Below, in pieces: positions 40,971-49,748 of a DNA stretch of 64,000 nucleotides. This DNA comes from Curtobacterium sp. TC1 (GTDB taxonomy: Bacteria > Actinomycetota > Actinomycetes > Actinomycetales > Microbacteriaceae): positions 682,001 to 746,000 of the forward strand of contig NZ_CP081964.1 in NCBI RefSeq assembly GCF_019844075.1. The letters run 5' to 3'. Position 1 is the stretch's first letter. Each line of letters opens with the position of its first letter. The position numbers and the translations under genes are program-made. Under the pieces are notes generated by a model. It saw only the letters and a list, made by a program, of their open reading frames with translations. It ran no database searches and was not told the DNA's origin.

Positions 40971-41840
40971 CTAGGCGCCGAGGCGCTCGATGAGCTCGGC
41001 GTAGCGCGCGGCCGTGCGGGACACGATCTCCTCGGGCAGCACCGGCGGCGTGCCCTGGCGGTCCCAGTGGGCGCTGAGCCAGTCGCGCACGATCTGCTTG
41101 TCGAAGGAATCCGTGCGACCGTCGGCGCGGGCGTCCCAGTACCGGCTCGAGTCGCTCGTCAGGACCTCGTCCGCGATCCGGATCCGGCCGTCGGCGTCCT
41201 GCCCGAACTCGAACTTGGTGTCCGCGATCACGACGTCGCGCTCGAGGGCGATCGCCGCCGCCTCGGTGTACACGTGCAGCGACAGGTCACGCAGCGTCGC
41301 CGCGACGTCCGCACCGACCAGGTCCACGGTCTGCTCGTACGAGATGTTCTCGTCGTGCTCGCCCTGGGGTGCCTTGTAGGCGGGCGTGTAGATCGGCTCG
41401 GGCAGCCGGTCGCCGTTCGACAGCCCCTGGGGCAGGGCGACGCCGCAGACGCTGCCGGTCTGCTGGTACTCGGCCCAGCCGCTGCCGACCAGGTACCCGC
41501 GCACGACGCACTCGACGGGGAACATCTCGAGCGGCATGACGTGCATCGACCGCGACTCGACCTCCGCCGGCACGGGGGTGCCGCCGGACGACGGGCCGAT
41601 GATGTGGTTCGGCACGTCGCTCAGCTGCGTGAACCAGAACCGCGACAGGCGGGTGAGCAGCTCGCCCTTGCCCGGGATCGGCGGCTCGAGCGCGAAGTCG
41701 TACGCGCTGACCCGGTCGGACGCCACGAGCAGCAGCTCGGACGCGCTCCGGATGTCGGGGGTGCCGGTCGGCACGTACAGCTCGCGGACCTTGCCCGACG
41801 AGACGTGGTCCCAGCCGGCGATCACGGGCGCGCCGCTCAT
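40971..41840 (-). CDS. purC: Phosphoribosylaminoimidazole-succinocarboxamide synthase
   Basis: A 289-residue SAICAR synthase joining CAIR and Asp with ATP. Family segments are SSGKVRELYVP, SDRVSAYDFALEPPIPGKGE, CVVRGYLVGSGWAEY and ADTKFEFG. The ATG overlaps the purD stop by 4 nt, so purD-purC are coupled. Confidence 0.97.
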   Translation of the reverse strand: MSGAPVIAGWDHVSSGKVRELYVPTGTPDIRSASELLLVASDRVSAYDFALEPPIPGKGELLTRLSRFWFTQLSDVPNHIIGPSSGGTPVPAEVESRSMHVMPLEMFPVECVVRGYLVGSGWAEYQQTGSVCGVALPQGLSNGDRLPEPIYTPAYKAPQGEHDENISYEQTVDLVGADVAATLRDLSLHVYTEAAAIALERDVVIADTKFEFGQDADGRIRIADEVLTSDSSRYWDARADGRTDSFDKQIVRDWLSAHWDRQGTPPVLPEEIVSRTAARYAELIERLGA

Positions 41841-43105
41841 CGGGTGACCTTCGCGGCGATGTCGGTGCGGTACTGCGCGCCCTGCAGGGTGATGTCGCCG
41901 AGTCCCGCGTACGCGCGCTCCCGCGCCTGCGCGAAGTCGGAGCCGACCGCGACGACGCTGAGCACGCGGCCGCCGGTGGCGACGAGGGTGTCGTCGAGCA
42001 CCCCGGTGGCGGCGTGGGCGACGGAGACGCCGTCGCGGGCGTTCGCGGCGTCGATGCCGGCGATGGGCCGGCCGGTCTGCGGGTTCTCCGGGTAGCCCTC
42101 GCTCGCCAGCACCACGGTCACGGCGGCTTCGTCGCGGAACTCCGGCGCCGGGGTGCTCCCGAGTCGACCGGTCGCGGCGGCGAGCAGCAGTCCGCTCAGC
42201 GGCGTCGCCAGGCGGGGGAGGACCACCTGGGTCTCCGGGTCGCCGAAGCGTGCGTTGAACTCGATGACCCGGACGCCCTGCTCCGTGACGATGAGGCCGC
42301 AGTAGAGCAGGCCGACGAACGGCGTGCCCTCGTGCTCGAGGCGACGGACGGTGGGCAGCGCGACCAGCTCGGTGACCTCGTCGACGAAGGCCTGTTCGGA
42401 CGCCCAACGATCCGCCAGCCACGGCAGCGGCGAGTAGGCGCCCATGCCGCCGGTGTTCGGTCCGAGGTCGCCGTCGGCCAGGCGCTTGTAGTCCTGCGCG
42501 GGGCTGAGCGGCCGGACGTCGTGCCCGTCGCTCAGGAAGAACAGCGAGACCTCTTCGCCGTCGAGGAACTCCTCGACCACGACGTGCCCGTGCTGCAGCC
42601 AGTAGGTGGCGTGGTCGATCGCGGCCTGGCGGTCCTCGGTGACGAGGACGCCCTTGCCGGCGGCGAGACCGTCGGCCTTCACGACGTACGGTGCGCCGAG
42701 TTCGTCGATCGCCGCGACGGCTTCCGCTGCCGTGCCGGCGTACACCGGGCGACCCGTCGGCACGTTCGCCTCGGACATGATCCGCTTGGCGAAGGCCTTC
42801 GAGCCCTCGAGCTGCGCGGCGGCCTTGCCGGGCCCGAAGACCGGGATGCCCCGGGTGCGGACCGGGTCGGCCACGCCGGCGATGAGCGGTGCCTCCGGTC
42901 CGACGACGACCAGTTCGACACCGTTCTCGATCGCGTACTCGGCGACGAGGGCACCGTTCGTGGGGTCGAGGGAGACGGTCTCGACGTCGGCGGCGATGCC
43001 GGCGTTGCCGGGAGCGGCCGTGATGACGTGACCTGCCCGTTCAGCGAGGAGGGCCGTGATGATCGCGTGCTCGCGGGCACCGGAACCGAGGACGAGGATT
43101 CGCAC
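41837..43105 (-). CDS. purD: Phosphoribosylamine-glycine ligase
   Basis: A 422-residue ATP-grasp enzyme, GAR synthetase (phosphoribosylamine plus Gly plus ATP). Visible are RILVLGSGAREHAI, VVVGPEAPLIAG, the nucleotide segment YVVKADGLAAGKGV, GPNTGGMGAYSP and EFNARFGDPETQVVLP. GTG start with TAGGGT 6 nt upstream and no ribosome site. First gene of purD-purC, divergent from the sterol-carrier gene. Confidence 0.97.
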   Translation of the reverse strand: MRILVLGSGAREHAIITALLAERAGHVITAAPGNAGIAADVETVSLDPTNGALVAEYAIENGVELVVVGPEAPLIAGVADPVRTRGIPVFGPGKAAAQLEGSKAFAKRIMSEANVPTGRPVYAGTAAEAVAAIDELGAPYVVKADGLAAGKGVLVTEDRQAAIDHATYWLQHGHVVVEEFLDGEEVSLFFLSDGHDVRPLSPAQDYKRLADGDLGPNTGGMGAYSPLPWLADRWASEQAFVDEVTELVALPTVRRLEHEGTPFVGLLYCGLIVTEQGVRVIEFNARFGDPETQVVLPRLATPLSGLLLAAATGRLGSTPAPEFRDEAAVTVVLASEGYPENPQTGRPIAGIDAANARDGVSVAHAATGVLDDTLVATGGRVLSVVAVGSDFAQARERAYAGLGDITLQGAQYRTDIAAKVTR

Positions 43106-43111
43106 CCGATC

Positions 43112-43117
43112 ACCCTA
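43112..43117 (-). promoter_or_regulatory. -10 box of purD-purC
   Basis: TAGGGT on the minus strand, 6 nt before the purD GTG at 43105. The divergent box TAGCCT starts 33 bp away. Confidence 0.55.
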
Positions 43118-43150
43118 CCGAGGAGGACTCGCCCCCCGCGAGGCGACGGC

Positions 43151-43156
43151 TAGCCT
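43151..43156 (+). promoter_or_regulatory. -10 box of the sterol-carrier gene
   Basis: TAGCCT, 6 nt before the ATG at 43163. The intervening GTGGAG resembles a weak ribosome site but sits too close to the ATG. Confidence 0.5.
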
Positions 43157-43162
43157 GTGGAG

Positions 43163-43525
43163 ATGCCACCCAGGAGGATCGAGGACGCCGCCGGCCGCGC
43201 CGCACTGACCGCGGTGCAGCAGGGCGACACGGCCAGGGCGACCATCGCGACCGCCGTCCGGTGGACGCTGCAGCGCCTCGCCGACGACGTGCCGGGCAAC
43301 AGCGTCGAGGTCCGGGTACCGCCGTTCGCCGCGGTCCAGGCCGTCCCCGGCCCCCGACACACCCGTGGCACGCCGCCGAACGTGGTGGAGACCGACGCCA
43401 CGACGTGGCTCGCGCTCGCCACCGCGGAGCTGACCTGGGACGAGGCGGTCGCACAGTCGCGCGTCAGTGCATCCGGGTCGCGCGCGGACCTGACGGCGTT
43501 CCTGCCGGTGCGCGTCGCGCTCTAG
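43163..43525 (+). CDS. Bacterial sterol-carrier-like (SCP) family protein
   Basis: A 120-residue small protein of the actinobacterial SCP-like family. It has the typical N-terminal RIEDAAGRAALTAVQQGD, a central VEVRVPPFAAVQAVPGPRHTRGTPPNVVET, and the ending DATTWLALATAELTWDEAV. The biochemical role is unknown. It commonly neighbours purine genes in related actinobacteria (general knowledge), and here it is divergent from purD. A GTG two codons upstream is an alternative start. Confidence 0.8.
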   Translation: MPPRRIEDAAGRAALTAVQQGDTARATIATAVRWTLQRLADDVPGNSVEVRVPPFAAVQAVPGPRHTRGTPPNVVETDATTWLALATAELTWDEAVAQSRVSASGSRADLTAFLPVRVAL

Positions 43526-43564
43526 TCGCGTCGACCACGGACCCGCTGGAAGCGACGGAGCCGA

Positions 43565-43632
43565 GTACCTAGGCGGACGAACCGAATTAGGTAGTCCCTA
43601 CCGATGCGGCCGCATGAACCACGTACCTAGGC
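43565..43632. other. Cluster of GTACCTAGGC-type words, function unknown
   Basis: GTACCTAGGC occurs at 43565-43574 and 43623-43632. Between them GGTAG-TCC-CTACC (43590-43602) forms a small inverted repeat. They lie in the 249-bp gap between two convergent genes, where no promoter is needed. Possibly protein-binding sites, a small RNA or repeat debris. Confidence 0.4.
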
Positions 43633-43639
43633 TTGAAGT

Positions 43640-43681
43640 CGCCGGGATTCGGACCCGACCCGAACGGGTCCGAACCCGGCG
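43640..43681. terminator. Terminator hairpin between the SCP and LuxR genes
   Basis: Arms CGCCGGGATTCGGACCC (43640-43656) and GGGTCCGAACCCGGCG (43666-43681) pair throughout with a single bulged base; 9-nt loop. Confidence 0.72.
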
Positions 43682-43774
43682 ACAGGGACCAAGGTACGCG
43701 AAGTTCCACACAACGTGTCAACCGGCGCGGCGCGTCGTGCTGCAATGCGCAACGTTCTTGCGTCACGGGTGGAC

Positions 43775-46360
43775 TCAGACGAGACCGGCGAGCTCCGACC
43801 GCGCGTGCACGTCCCACTTCGCGAACACCCGCGACAGGTGGGCGTCGATGGTCCGGGTGGAGAGCCCGAGCTCCTCGCCGATGAGCCGGTTGCTCAACCC
43901 CCGCGCCGCGAGCTCGGCGACCTGGTACTCGCGGTTCGTGAGCGGTGGTTTCGGCCGACCCGCCGTGACCGCCATGCCGTGCGACGCGAGCACCCGCTCC
44001 GCCGCGATCATCCGCGTGCGGTCACGTGCGGTCAGGGCGTCGGTGTACTCGACGATCGCCGCGGCGAGCGGGCCGTCGACCCGGGCTGCCGCCTCGCGCA
44101 TCCGACCGAGCGACGTGCCGGTGTCCCGCCCGTTCAGCATGTCCATCGCGTAGTGCAGCGTCTGCGCGTACATGACGTGCGTCCACGCGCCGCTCGCCGT
44201 GGCGCGGTCGATGATGTCGTCGGCGTGGCGGAGGGCCGCGGGGTTGCCGAGCACCGCCTCGGTCCAGGCGATGGTCATCGCGACCTGCTCCCCGGTGATC
44301 CGCATCGCCCGCTGCGGGGTGGCCCGCGCACGGTCGAGGGCACGCGTCGCATCCTCGGCCCGGCCGGCGTAGGCGTACGCCATCGCGAGCCGCGCCCACG
44401 GGTAGGCCGCGAAGCCGCCGTGGTCCGCGACGTCGTAGCGTTCGCAGGCGGCCGAGAACGCCGCGATCGCGTCGTCCCAGCGCCGTTGCCCGATGGCGAG
44501 GTTGCCGTCCCCGATGAGCTCGAGGGTGAAGTCGTACTTCAGGTACGGGTTGGAGCGCCGGACCGGCACCTCGGTGAGCAGATCGGCGAGGTCGCCCCGC
44601 CAGACCTGCACCTGGTGCAGCACGGACACGATCTCACCGACGCTCCAGGGGGCGTCCTCGAGGTGTTCGACCGCGGTGGCCAGGGCGCGGCGGCCGAGGG
44701 CCGAGGCGTCGTCGAGCCGGCCGGCCGTCGCGAGCGCCATGATCGCGCAGGGGGCGACGCAGAGGAACGCGAACGGGATGGTCGGGGCGTGCACGATGCC
44801 GCTGCGTTCGAGCTCGGCCCGGACCTCGTCGAAGCGGCCGCCCCAGCCGAGGTGCGCGAGCCGCAGCAGGCGGAGCCGTTCGACCGCTTCGCCGGACACC
44901 AGGCGGCTGGCGGCGTCGGTGAGCGCCACGGCGGCCAGCACGTCGTCGTCGTGGAACTGCCGGATGTTGGCGAGGATCTCGCAGGCCTCGACCACGAACG
45001 CGTCGTCCACCGTGGCGTGGTCCGCACGGACGACGGCCCAGGCCGCCTCGGCGTCGGCGCGACCGGCCTCGCGCCCGTCGCTGTACGAGTACGCCAGTGA
45101 CCGCAGGCAGCGCGCGGCGACCTGCTCGTCCGGGTGCAGGGTCCGCCGGAGTGCGGCGGAGGTCAGGGCGATCGCGCTCTCGTGCTCCTGCAGCCGCACC
45201 GCGACCTGCGCCGCGTCGAGCAGCTGCTCGACCGGGGGCACGACACCGCAGTCGAGGGCCCAGAGCGCCGACCGCAACCGTGCGGCGGGCGGAGCGCCCT
45301 CGGGACTGTCGGCGCGGAAGGCGTTCGCGCGGGCGAACAGCGCCGTGCGCCGTGCCACCGGGACCAGGGCGCGGATGACCTCGCCGACGAGCGGGTGCTG
45401 CGGACGGGCCACCGCGGCGCCGTCGTCGAGCGAGTCGATCCGGACCAGACCGAGTGCGACCACGCGGTCGACGTCGCCGCCGCTGACCAGACCGAGCAGC
45501 CGCGCGAGCGGGATCGGGTCGGCGAGTGCCACGATGTCGACGACGTCGCGCAGGTCCTCCGGCAGCGCGCCGAGCTCGGTCCGGTACATGTCGGCGAGGC
45601 TGTTCGACGCGGTCACCCGCCCCCGCCAGTACCACCCGGACGCCGTGTGCTCGAGGGCGCCGGAGGTCAGGGCGGCCCGGACGACCTCGCGCAGGTAGAG
45701 CGGGTTGCCGGCGGTCGCGCGGTGCACCCGCTCGGCCGACGCGTTCTCGAGCTGCGAGCCGAGCGCCTCGGCCACCAGGGCCGACGTCTCGCGCAGGCTG
45801 AGCGGCTCGAGGTCGATGCGCTCGAGCAGGTCGTCCTGCCACAGGGCGCGGAGCGGTTCCGACAGCGCGGTGAAGTCGCGGCAGGTCAGGACGAGCCGAA
45901 CGCCCTGGTGTCGGACGAGCCACGCCACGTACCGGGCGGAGATCGCGTCGAGGTGGTCGGCGTCGTCGACGCGCAACAGGACGTCACGGTCCGCGAGGTC
46001 GGCGATCGCCCGGAGACGCTGCTCGGCCCCGGAGTCGTCGGACAGCTCGGACAGGGTCGCCGGCAGCTCGCCGAAGCGGTCCGAGATCGCCCCGAAGGGC
46101 ATCGACCGCCCGGTGGCGACGGCGGTGATGGGCACCACGACCGTGCGGCCGGAGCCGTCCCGTCCGGCGACGCGGTCGGTGACGCGGGCCGCGACGGTGC
46201 TCTTGCCGAGACCGGGAGCGCCGACGAGCGCGACGCTCCACCGGTGCTCCGCGACGACGGACACGGCACGGTCCTCCTCGCGACGCTGCATCACGGGCCA
46301 GGTCAGGCGCGCGGGGATGCCCGGGGTGCGACCTCGCCCCCGTACGGTCCGTTCTCGCAT
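43775..46360 (-). CDS. Large ATP-binding LuxR-family (LAL) regulator
   Basis: An 861-residue regulator: an N-terminal AAA-type ATPase with Walker A GAPGLGKST at about 47-55 and Walker B-like DVLLRVDDADHLD, a long helical-repeat middle (TPR-like), and a C-terminal LuxR helix-turn-helix (LTNREYQVAELAARGLSNRL, then STRTIDAHLSRVFAKW). This is the MalT/LAL layout, activated by an effector and ATP. ATG with GAGGAGG 8 nt upstream on this strand; a GTG three codons earlier is an alternative. No obvious target operon adjoins it. Confidence 0.9.
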   Translation of the reverse strand: MRERTVRGRGRTPGIPARLTWPVMQRREEDRAVSVVAEHRWSVALVGAPGLGKSTVAARVTDRVAGRDGSGRTVVVPITAVATGRSMPFGAISDRFGELPATLSELSDDSGAEQRLRAIADLADRDVLLRVDDADHLDAISARYVAWLVRHQGVRLVLTCRDFTALSEPLRALWQDDLLERIDLEPLSLRETSALVAEALGSQLENASAERVHRATAGNPLYLREVVRAALTSGALEHTASGWYWRGRVTASNSLADMYRTELGALPEDLRDVVDIVALADPIPLARLLGLVSGGDVDRVVALGLVRIDSLDDGAAVARPQHPLVGEVIRALVPVARRTALFARANAFRADSPEGAPPAARLRSALWALDCGVVPPVEQLLDAAQVAVRLQEHESAIALTSAALRRTLHPDEQVAARCLRSLAYSYSDGREAGRADAEAAWAVVRADHATVDDAFVVEACEILANIRQFHDDDVLAAVALTDAASRLVSGEAVERLRLLRLAHLGWGGRFDEVRAELERSGIVHAPTIPFAFLCVAPCAIMALATAGRLDDASALGRRALATAVEHLEDAPWSVGEIVSVLHQVQVWRGDLADLLTEVPVRRSNPYLKYDFTLELIGDGNLAIGQRRWDDAIAAFSAACERYDVADHGGFAAYPWARLAMAYAYAGRAEDATRALDRARATPQRAMRITGEQVAMTIAWTEAVLGNPAALRHADDIIDRATASGAWTHVMYAQTLHYAMDMLNGRDTGTSLGRMREAAARVDGPLAAAIVEYTDALTARDRTRMIAAERVLASHGMAVTAGRPKPPLTNREYQVAELAARGLSNRLIGEELGLSTRTIDAHLSRVFAKWDVHARSELAGLV

Positions 46361-46469
46361 CCGCGTCACCTCCTCGCCTGTGGGATACCAACCGGTACGG
46401 ACCATCCTCTCCCGGAACTGACCGTGCGCACAGGCCGGGGGACGTCCCACAGTGGGGGACAATGGGTGG

Positions 46470-46865
46470 GTGAGCAACACCGATCGACCCGACGACCAGC
46501 CGGTCCCGGCCCCCGCGCTGAACGCCGTCTCCACCTCCGACGAGGTCACGATCCGTCGTGCCCCGAAGTTCGGGGTGTTCATCGTCGGCGGCGCGGTGCT
46601 CGGGTTCATCGCGACCCTGGTCGTCGTCTCGCTCACCATGAACCTCGGTGGCCAGCAGGAAGAGTCGAGCTTCGGCAGCCTCGTGGGCTACTTCAGCCTG
46701 TGGGGCGTCACGATCGGCGCCTTCGTCGGCGCGGTCGTCGCCGTCGTGTTCGACCGGGTCTTCGCCCGGCGAGCGGCCCGCCTGACGGCGGAGCGCGTCG
46801 AGGTCGAGCTGCCGCCCGAGACGGTCGACGGCGAGATCGACGAGCACGGCGACCAGCGGCCGTAG
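46470..46865 (+). CDS. Small two-helix membrane protein, function unknown
   Basis: 131 residues: an acidic/Pro-rich N-terminus, helix 1 (FGVFIVGGAVLGFIATLVVV), a short loop NLGGQQEESSFGS, helix 2 (LWGVTIGAFVGAVVAVVF) and a basic then acidic tail. GTG start with GACAAT 6 nt upstream; an in-frame GTG at 46452 is less likely. It lies between the LuxR and purF genes and ends at a strong hairpin. Confidence 0.72.
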   Translation: MSNTDRPDDQPVPAPALNAVSTSDEVTIRRAPKFGVFIVGGAVLGFIATLVVVSLTMNLGGQQEESSFGSLVGYFSLWGVTIGAFVGAVVAVVFDRVFARRAARLTAERVEVELPPETVDGEIDEHGDQRP

Positions 46866-46878
46866 TCGCACCCACCTG

Positions 46879-46924
46879 ACGGACGGGAGGCCCGTGGCGA
46901 CACCGCCACGGGCCTCCCGTCCGT
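46879..46924. terminator. 21-bp-stem bidirectional terminator
   Basis: Perfect arms 46879-46899 and 46904-46924 with the loop ACAC, between the small membrane-protein gene and convergent purF. Contains the GGACGGGAGGCCCG word shared with 34359-34402. Confidence 0.88.
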
Positions 46925-46950
46925 CTGGTGGTCGCGATCGCGACCCCCAC

Positions 46951-48408
46951 TCAGCTGAGCTGGTTCGCCTCGACCCAGGACAGGTACTCCGGGCTCACGG
47001 TGCCCGTGACGTACTCGCCCGTGAAGCAGCTCATCTCGAGGTCGGTCACGTCGGAGCCCTCGATGATGGCGTCCCGCATGTCGCCGATCTCCTGGTAGAT
47101 CAGGTGGTCGCTGCCGAGCACCTTGTTGATCTCCGGGATCTTCCGGTCGTGCGCGATGAGCTCGTCGCGCGTCGGCATGTTGATGCCGTAGACGTGCGGG
47201 AACCGGACCGGGGGAGCGGCGCTCGTGAAGGTGACCTCGTTCGCACCGGCGGCGCGGGCCATCTCCACGATCTCCTTGCTCGTCGTGCCACGCACGATCG
47301 AGTCGTCGACGATCAGGATGTTCTTGCCCTTGAACTCCGACGACATCGCGTTGAGCTTCTGCCGGACGGACCGCTTGCGTTCCGCCTGGCCCGGCATGAT
47401 GAACGTCCGGCCGACGTAGCGGTTCTTGTAGAACCCCTCGCGGTACTCGATGCCGAGCTTCCGTGCGACCTGCATGGCCGCGGGGCGCGACGAGTCCGGG
47501 ATCGGCATCACGACGTCGATGTCGCCGGTCGGCGCGTACTGCTCGATGGTGTCCGCCAGCCGGTTGCCGAGGCGCAGGCGGGCGTCGTACACCGAGATGC
47601 CGTTCATGACGGAGTCGGGACGCGCCAGGTACACGTACTCGAACGAGCACGGCACGAGCCGCGGGTTCTTCGCGCACTGCCGGGCGTGCATCTGCCCGTT
47701 CATCTCGATGAAGATCGCCTCACCCGGGGCGACGTCGCGGACGATCTCGTAGCCGCCGGACTCGAGCACCAGCGACTCGCTCGCGACGACCCACTCGGGT
47801 TGGCCGGCCTCGTCGAACTTGTGCCCGAGGATGAGCGGCCGGATGCCGAACGGGTCGCGGAAGGCCAGGAGCCCGTGGCCGGCGATCGTCGCGATCGTGG
47901 CGTACGAGCCCTCGACGCGCTCGTGCACGCGCTCGACGGCGTCGAAGACCTGCCCGGCGTCGAGGTCCGTGCCGCGGACCTGCCCCTGCAGCTCGTGCGC
48001 CAGCACGTTCACCAGGAGCTCGGTGTCGCTCGTCGTGTTCAGGTGCCGACGGTCGATGTCGAACAGCTCGCGAGTGAGTTCTCGCGTGTTGGTGAGGTTG
48101 CCGTTGTGCACGAGGACGATGCCGTACGGCGCGTTCACGTAGAACGGCTGCGCTTCTTCCTCGTTGCTCGCCGCGCCCTTCGTGGCGTAGCGCACGTGAC
48201 CGAGGCCCATGGTGCCGAGGAGCGCGCGCATGTCACGGGTGCGGAACGCTTCCCGCACGTGACCGCGGGTCTTGTGCATGTGGTGCACGTGACCCTCGAC
48301 CGTGGCGATGCCCGTCGAGTCCTGCCCGCGGTGCTGCAGGAGGAGCAGTGCGTCGTAGATGGATTGGTTGGCGGGGCCCTGTGCAACGAGGCCGACGATG
48401 CCGCACAT
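46951..48408 (-). CDS. purF: Amidophosphoribosyltransferase
   Basis: A 485-residue enzyme committing PRPP to purine synthesis (PRPP plus Gln to phosphoribosylamine). MCGIVG exposes Cys2 as glutaminase nucleophile with no propeptide; LLLQHRGQDSTGI and GHVRYATKG belong to the Ntn domain, and the PRPP loop is ILIVDDSIVRGTTS in the phosphoribosyltransferase domain. It is transcribed divergently from purM with a 73-bp gap. Confidence 0.97.
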   Translation of the reverse strand: MCGIVGLVAQGPANQSIYDALLLLQHRGQDSTGIATVEGHVHHMHKTRGHVREAFRTRDMRALLGTMGLGHVRYATKGAASNEEEAQPFYVNAPYGIVLVHNGNLTNTRELTRELFDIDRRHLNTTSDTELLVNVLAHELQGQVRGTDLDAGQVFDAVERVHERVEGSYATIATIAGHGLLAFRDPFGIRPLILGHKFDEAGQPEWVVASESLVLESGGYEIVRDVAPGEAIFIEMNGQMHARQCAKNPRLVPCSFEYVYLARPDSVMNGISVYDARLRLGNRLADTIEQYAPTGDIDVVMPIPDSSRPAAMQVARKLGIEYREGFYKNRYVGRTFIMPGQAERKRSVRQKLNAMSSEFKGKNILIVDDSIVRGTTSKEIVEMARAAGANEVTFTSAAPPVRFPHVYGINMPTRDELIAHDRKIPEINKVLGSDHLIYQEIGDMRDAIIEGSDVTDLEMSCFTGEYVTGTVSPEYLSWVEANQLS

Positions 48409-48481
48409 TCGCGGGTGTGCTCCAGACCGTAGAATCGGGGGGTACCGAACAAGTCTGCCATGTCACCGCGAAGGACTCCGC
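48409..48481. promoter_or_regulatory. Divergent purF-purM promoter region
   Basis: 73 bp between the two starts. TAGAAT at 48430-48435 is a plausible plus-strand -10 for purM, and GAAGGA near 48470 its ribosome site. On the minus strand GGAG lies about 12 nt before the purF ATG. No PUR-box-like palindrome was recognised. Confidence 0.45.
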
Positions 48482-49579
48482 ATGCCCAACCCGTACGCCG
48501 AAGCCGGAGTGGACACCGCCGCCGGTGACCTCGCCGTCGAACTCATGAAGTCCGCCGTCGCGGCGACCCACAACAGCCACGTGCTGGGCGGCGTCGGTGG
48601 CTTCGCCGGACTCTACGACGTGTCCTTCCTGAAGGACTTCGCACACCCGTTGCTCGCGACCTCGACCGACGGCGTCGGCACCAAGGTCGCCATCGCGCAG
48701 GCGATCGACAAGCACGACACCATCGGGCAGGACCTGGTCGGCATGGTCGTCGACGACATCGTCGTGGTCGGCGCGAAGCCGTTGTTCATGACCGACTACA
48801 TCGCCTGCGGGCGTGTCGTCCCGAACCGCATCGCGGACATCGTCGCCGGCATCGCCCGCGGCTGCTCGGCGACGGGCACCGCACTGGTCGGTGGCGAGAC
48901 CGCCGAGCACCCGGGGTTGCTCGGTCCGGACGACTACGACGTGGCCGGCGCCGCGACGGGCGTCGTCGAGGCCGGTTCGCAGCTCGGCGCCCACCTGGTG
49001 CAGGACGGCGACGTCGTGCTCGCGATCGAGTCGTCCGGGCTGCACTCGAACGGGTACTCGCTCGTCCGGCACATCCTCGCGTCGCGCGGGGTCGGGTACA
49101 CAGACCAGCTACCCGAGTTCGGCGGCGTGTCCGTCGGCGAAGCACTGCTCGAGCCCACCCGCCTGTACACGACGCCGCTGCTGGAGCTGCTCGAGCAGCA
49201 CCCGGGCGCCGTGCACTCCCTGTCGCACGTGACCGGTGGTGGCATCGCCGCGAACCTGGCGCGCGTCCTGCCCGTCGGCTCCTGGATCGAGGTCGACCGC
49301 TCGAGCTGGCAGCCGCTCCCCGTCTTCCGGGTGCTCGCCGACATGGCAGGGACGCCGATCGAGGACACCGAGGGCACCTGGAACCTGGGCATCGGCATGT
49401 TCGCCGTGGTGTCCGCCAGCGCCGCGGTGGACGTCATCGAGTCGCTCGGCGTGGCAGGGATGCCCGCCTGGCCCGTCGGCACGATCGCCACGTCGGCCCG
49501 CGACCTGTCCGGCTTCGAGCAGGGGGCCAAGGGTGTCGACGGTGGCGCGGTGCGGCTCGTCGGGAGCTACGCAGCCTGA
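48482..49579 (+). CDS. purM: Phosphoribosylformylglycinamidine cyclo-ligase
   Basis: A 365-residue AIR synthetase (FGAM plus ATP to AIR) of the PurM/SelD fold. Visible are YAEAGVDTAAGD, LATSTDGVGTKV (nucleotide and metal loop), VGGETAEHPG, SSGLHSNGYSLVR and HVTGGGIAANLARVLP. The ATG at 48482 is preceded by GAAGGA. It ends at a strong hairpin (49589-49649), with a DUF3073 gene convergent beyond it. Confidence 0.97.
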   Translation: MPNPYAEAGVDTAAGDLAVELMKSAVAATHNSHVLGGVGGFAGLYDVSFLKDFAHPLLATSTDGVGTKVAIAQAIDKHDTIGQDLVGMVVDDIVVVGAKPLFMTDYIACGRVVPNRIADIVAGIARGCSATGTALVGGETAEHPGLLGPDDYDVAGAATGVVEAGSQLGAHLVQDGDVVLAIESSGLHSNGYSLVRHILASRGVGYTDQLPEFGGVSVGEALLEPTRLYTTPLLELLEQHPGAVHSLSHVTGGGIAANLARVLPVGSWIEVDRSSWQPLPVFRVLADMAGTPIEDTEGTWNLGIGMFAVVSASAAVDVIESLGVAGMPAWPVGTIATSARDLSGFEQGAKGVDGGAVRLVGSYAA

Positions 49580-49588
49580 CCCGGGCCG

Positions 49589-49649
49589 GTCGCGGTCGCA
49601 CGGGCTGCCGCTCGGACGTGGTCCGGACAGCAGCCCGTGCGACCGCGAC
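49589..49649. terminator. 20-bp-stem terminator after purM
   Basis: Perfect arms GTCGCGGTCGCACGGGCTGC (49589-49608) and complement (49630-49649), with a 21-nt loop. Confidence 0.8.
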
Positions 49650-49702
49650 GCCCGGCTGGCGGGACGTCACGCGACCTCGGCAGCCGACTGTCCGGGCACG
49701 CA

Positions 49703-49734
49703 GAAACGCCGCGCTGCCCGAAGGTGCGCGGCGT
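49703..49734 (-). terminator. Terminator of the DUF3073 gene
   Basis: Read on the minus strand, stem ACGCCGCGC (49726-49734 with 49706-49714), 11-nt loop, then TTTC. It lies 14 nt after the DUF3073 stop. Confidence 0.75.
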
Positions 49735-49748
49735 GACGGCGATGCAGG

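Noticed and set aside
43526..43774. A small protein gene in the gap between the SCP and LuxR genes
   Set aside because: No frame shows the GC3 bias of real genes here together with a start and ribosome site; the gap is dominated by a hairpin and short repeat words.
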